Positions 63,494-64,000 of a DNA stretch of 64,000 nucleotides are shown one piece after another (position 1 is the stretch's first letter; the number at the start of each line of letters is the position of its first letter). Where the stretch lies: contig NZ_CP080519.1 of assembly GCF_019468465.1 (NCBI RefSeq), positions 7,991,001-8,055,000 of the forward strand. Direction: 5' to 3'. Source of the DNA: Amycolatopsis sp. DSM 110486. GTDB taxonomy: Bacteria; Actinomycetota; Actinomycetes; Mycobacteriales; Pseudonocardiaceae. The notes under the pieces were generated by a model. That model made no database searches. It saw only the letters and a list, made by a program, of their open reading frames with translations, and was not told where the DNA came from. The position numbers and the translations under genes are program-made.

Positions 63494-64000
63494 ATGAAGA
63501 GACGTTCGGCAACGGTGCTGACAGCTCTGGCGAGCGCGTCCGCCGCCGCACTCGCGACCATGCTGGCCTTCGGAATGCCCGCGTCGGCCCACGACGGCAG
63601 TGGCAAGACGGGTGCGCAACAACTGGGCGATCCCCAATACGGGGTGTGCCGCGGCCTCGACTCCAGCTGCTACCACAACTGGGGCAACTTCGACCTCTCC
63701 AAGGGGATCAAGGTCCTCGTCTACTCGCGCACGGCGGGGCCGCGCCACGCCAACCTCGGTCCCGCGCTCGGCCCCGGTATGAACCCGCCGCTGGCCGACG
63801 CCAACGTCGCGCAGAAGGCGCTGGTGAAGCTCGGGCAGCAGAACGGTTTCGCGGTCGACTGGACCGAGGACGTCACCCAGCTGGCGAGCCCGAACACGTT
63901 GTTCAAGTACAACGCCGTGATCTTCCTCAGCACGAGCCGTGACGCGCTCGACGACTCGGCCCAGACGTCACTGCGCCAGTACATCCGCGGCGGCGGTGGT
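63494..64000 (+). CDS. Secreted ThuA-domain protein (3' end outside the window)
   Basis: An open frame from ATG 63494 (GGATGGAGAACC upstream) runs without a stop to the window edge, 169 residues visible. A Sec signal peptide (KRRSATVLTALASASAAALA...PASA) is followed by a short region with two cysteines (GVCRGLDSSCYHNW) and a ThuA domain start (IKVLVYSRTAGPRHANLG, KLGQQNGFAVDWTEDVTQLA, FLSTSRDALDDSAQ). ThuA domains are class-I-glutamine-amidotransferase-like and often sit in secreted sugar-acting proteins of actinobacteria, some fused to PQQ sugar-dehydrogenase domains. It may be the last gene of the pqq operon. Confidence 0.85.
   Translation, partial: MKRRSATVLTALASASAAALATMLAFGMPASAHDGSGKTGAQQLGDPQYGVCRGLDSSCYHNWGNFDLSKGIKVLVYSRTAGPRHANLGPALGPGMNPPLADANVAQKALVKLGQQNGFAVDWTEDVTQLASPNTLFKYNAVIFLSTSRDALDDSAQTSLRQYIRGGGG

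Overview
This is a high-GC actinobacterial chromosome segment. GC-rich third positions, GTG/TTG starts, 4-bp ATGA/GTGA gene overlaps, NarL-type two-component pairs, Rv1733c- and Rv1738-like proteins and an actinobacterial-style pqq cluster all point that way. A Pseudonocardiaceae/Amycolatopsis-like host is my guess from gene content, not a demonstrated assignment. I see no tRNA, rRNA, CRISPR array, transposase or phage gene.

Layout. 0-6.6 kb: the Fe-S and NrfD membrane subunits of a formate-dehydrogenase-type complex, a beta carbonic anhydrase (minus strand), a STAS-like ORF, amtB-glnK behind a possible GlnR half-site, and an enantioselective-type amidase. 6.7-9.1 kb: an orphan triple-GAF histidine kinase. 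9.1-24.1 kb: an aromatic-catabolism region. It holds two amidohydrolases with a Rieske protein, two MFS transporters (MHS- and AAHS-like), a PAS-GAF histidine kinase with its NarL regulator, a LysR regulator, and a LigM-like tetrahydrofolate-dependent O-demethylase divergent from metF-purU-ligA-ligB-hydrolase-muconolactone-isomerase-like. Read together, methoxylated aromatic acids would be demethylated onto THF, the C1 unit oxidised through MetF and PurU to formate, and the catechol ring opened by the LigAB 4,5-type extradiol dioxygenase.

24-33 kb: a mixed and partly decayed stretch. It has a membrane-anchored hypothetical protein, a GNAT-AAA+ fusion protein, a PEP-mutase/isocitrate-lyase family enzyme and a LAL-type LuxR regulator, with remnants of a 2Fe-2S ferredoxin-domain protein and an LLM flavin monooxygenase.

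33-52 kb: a dormancy/stress island whose content matches the mycobacterial DosR regulon. It has three Acg-like nitroreductases, six universal stress proteins, five CBS proteins (four with a BON domain), PPK2, DUF1918, Rv1733c-like and Rv1738-like proteins, two flavodoxins, a lone PEP-utilising phosphohistidine domain, DoxX, PLDc_N and SHOCT proteins. Several intergenic regions carry DosR-like palindromes, including a 20-bp sequence repeated exactly at 32981 and 39392. The island also holds spliced-looking remnants of phosphoketolase, a DevS-like kinase tail, GAPDH and a nitroreductase.

52-56 kb: an alpha/beta hydrolase divergent from a frameshifted AraC regulator, plus small hypotheticals. 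56-64 kb: a KstD-like flavoprotein and a Tat-exported PQQ dehydrogenase with a cupredoxin-like tail, divergent from pqqA-pqqC-pqqDE-pqqB and a secreted ThuA-domain protein that runs off the window end.
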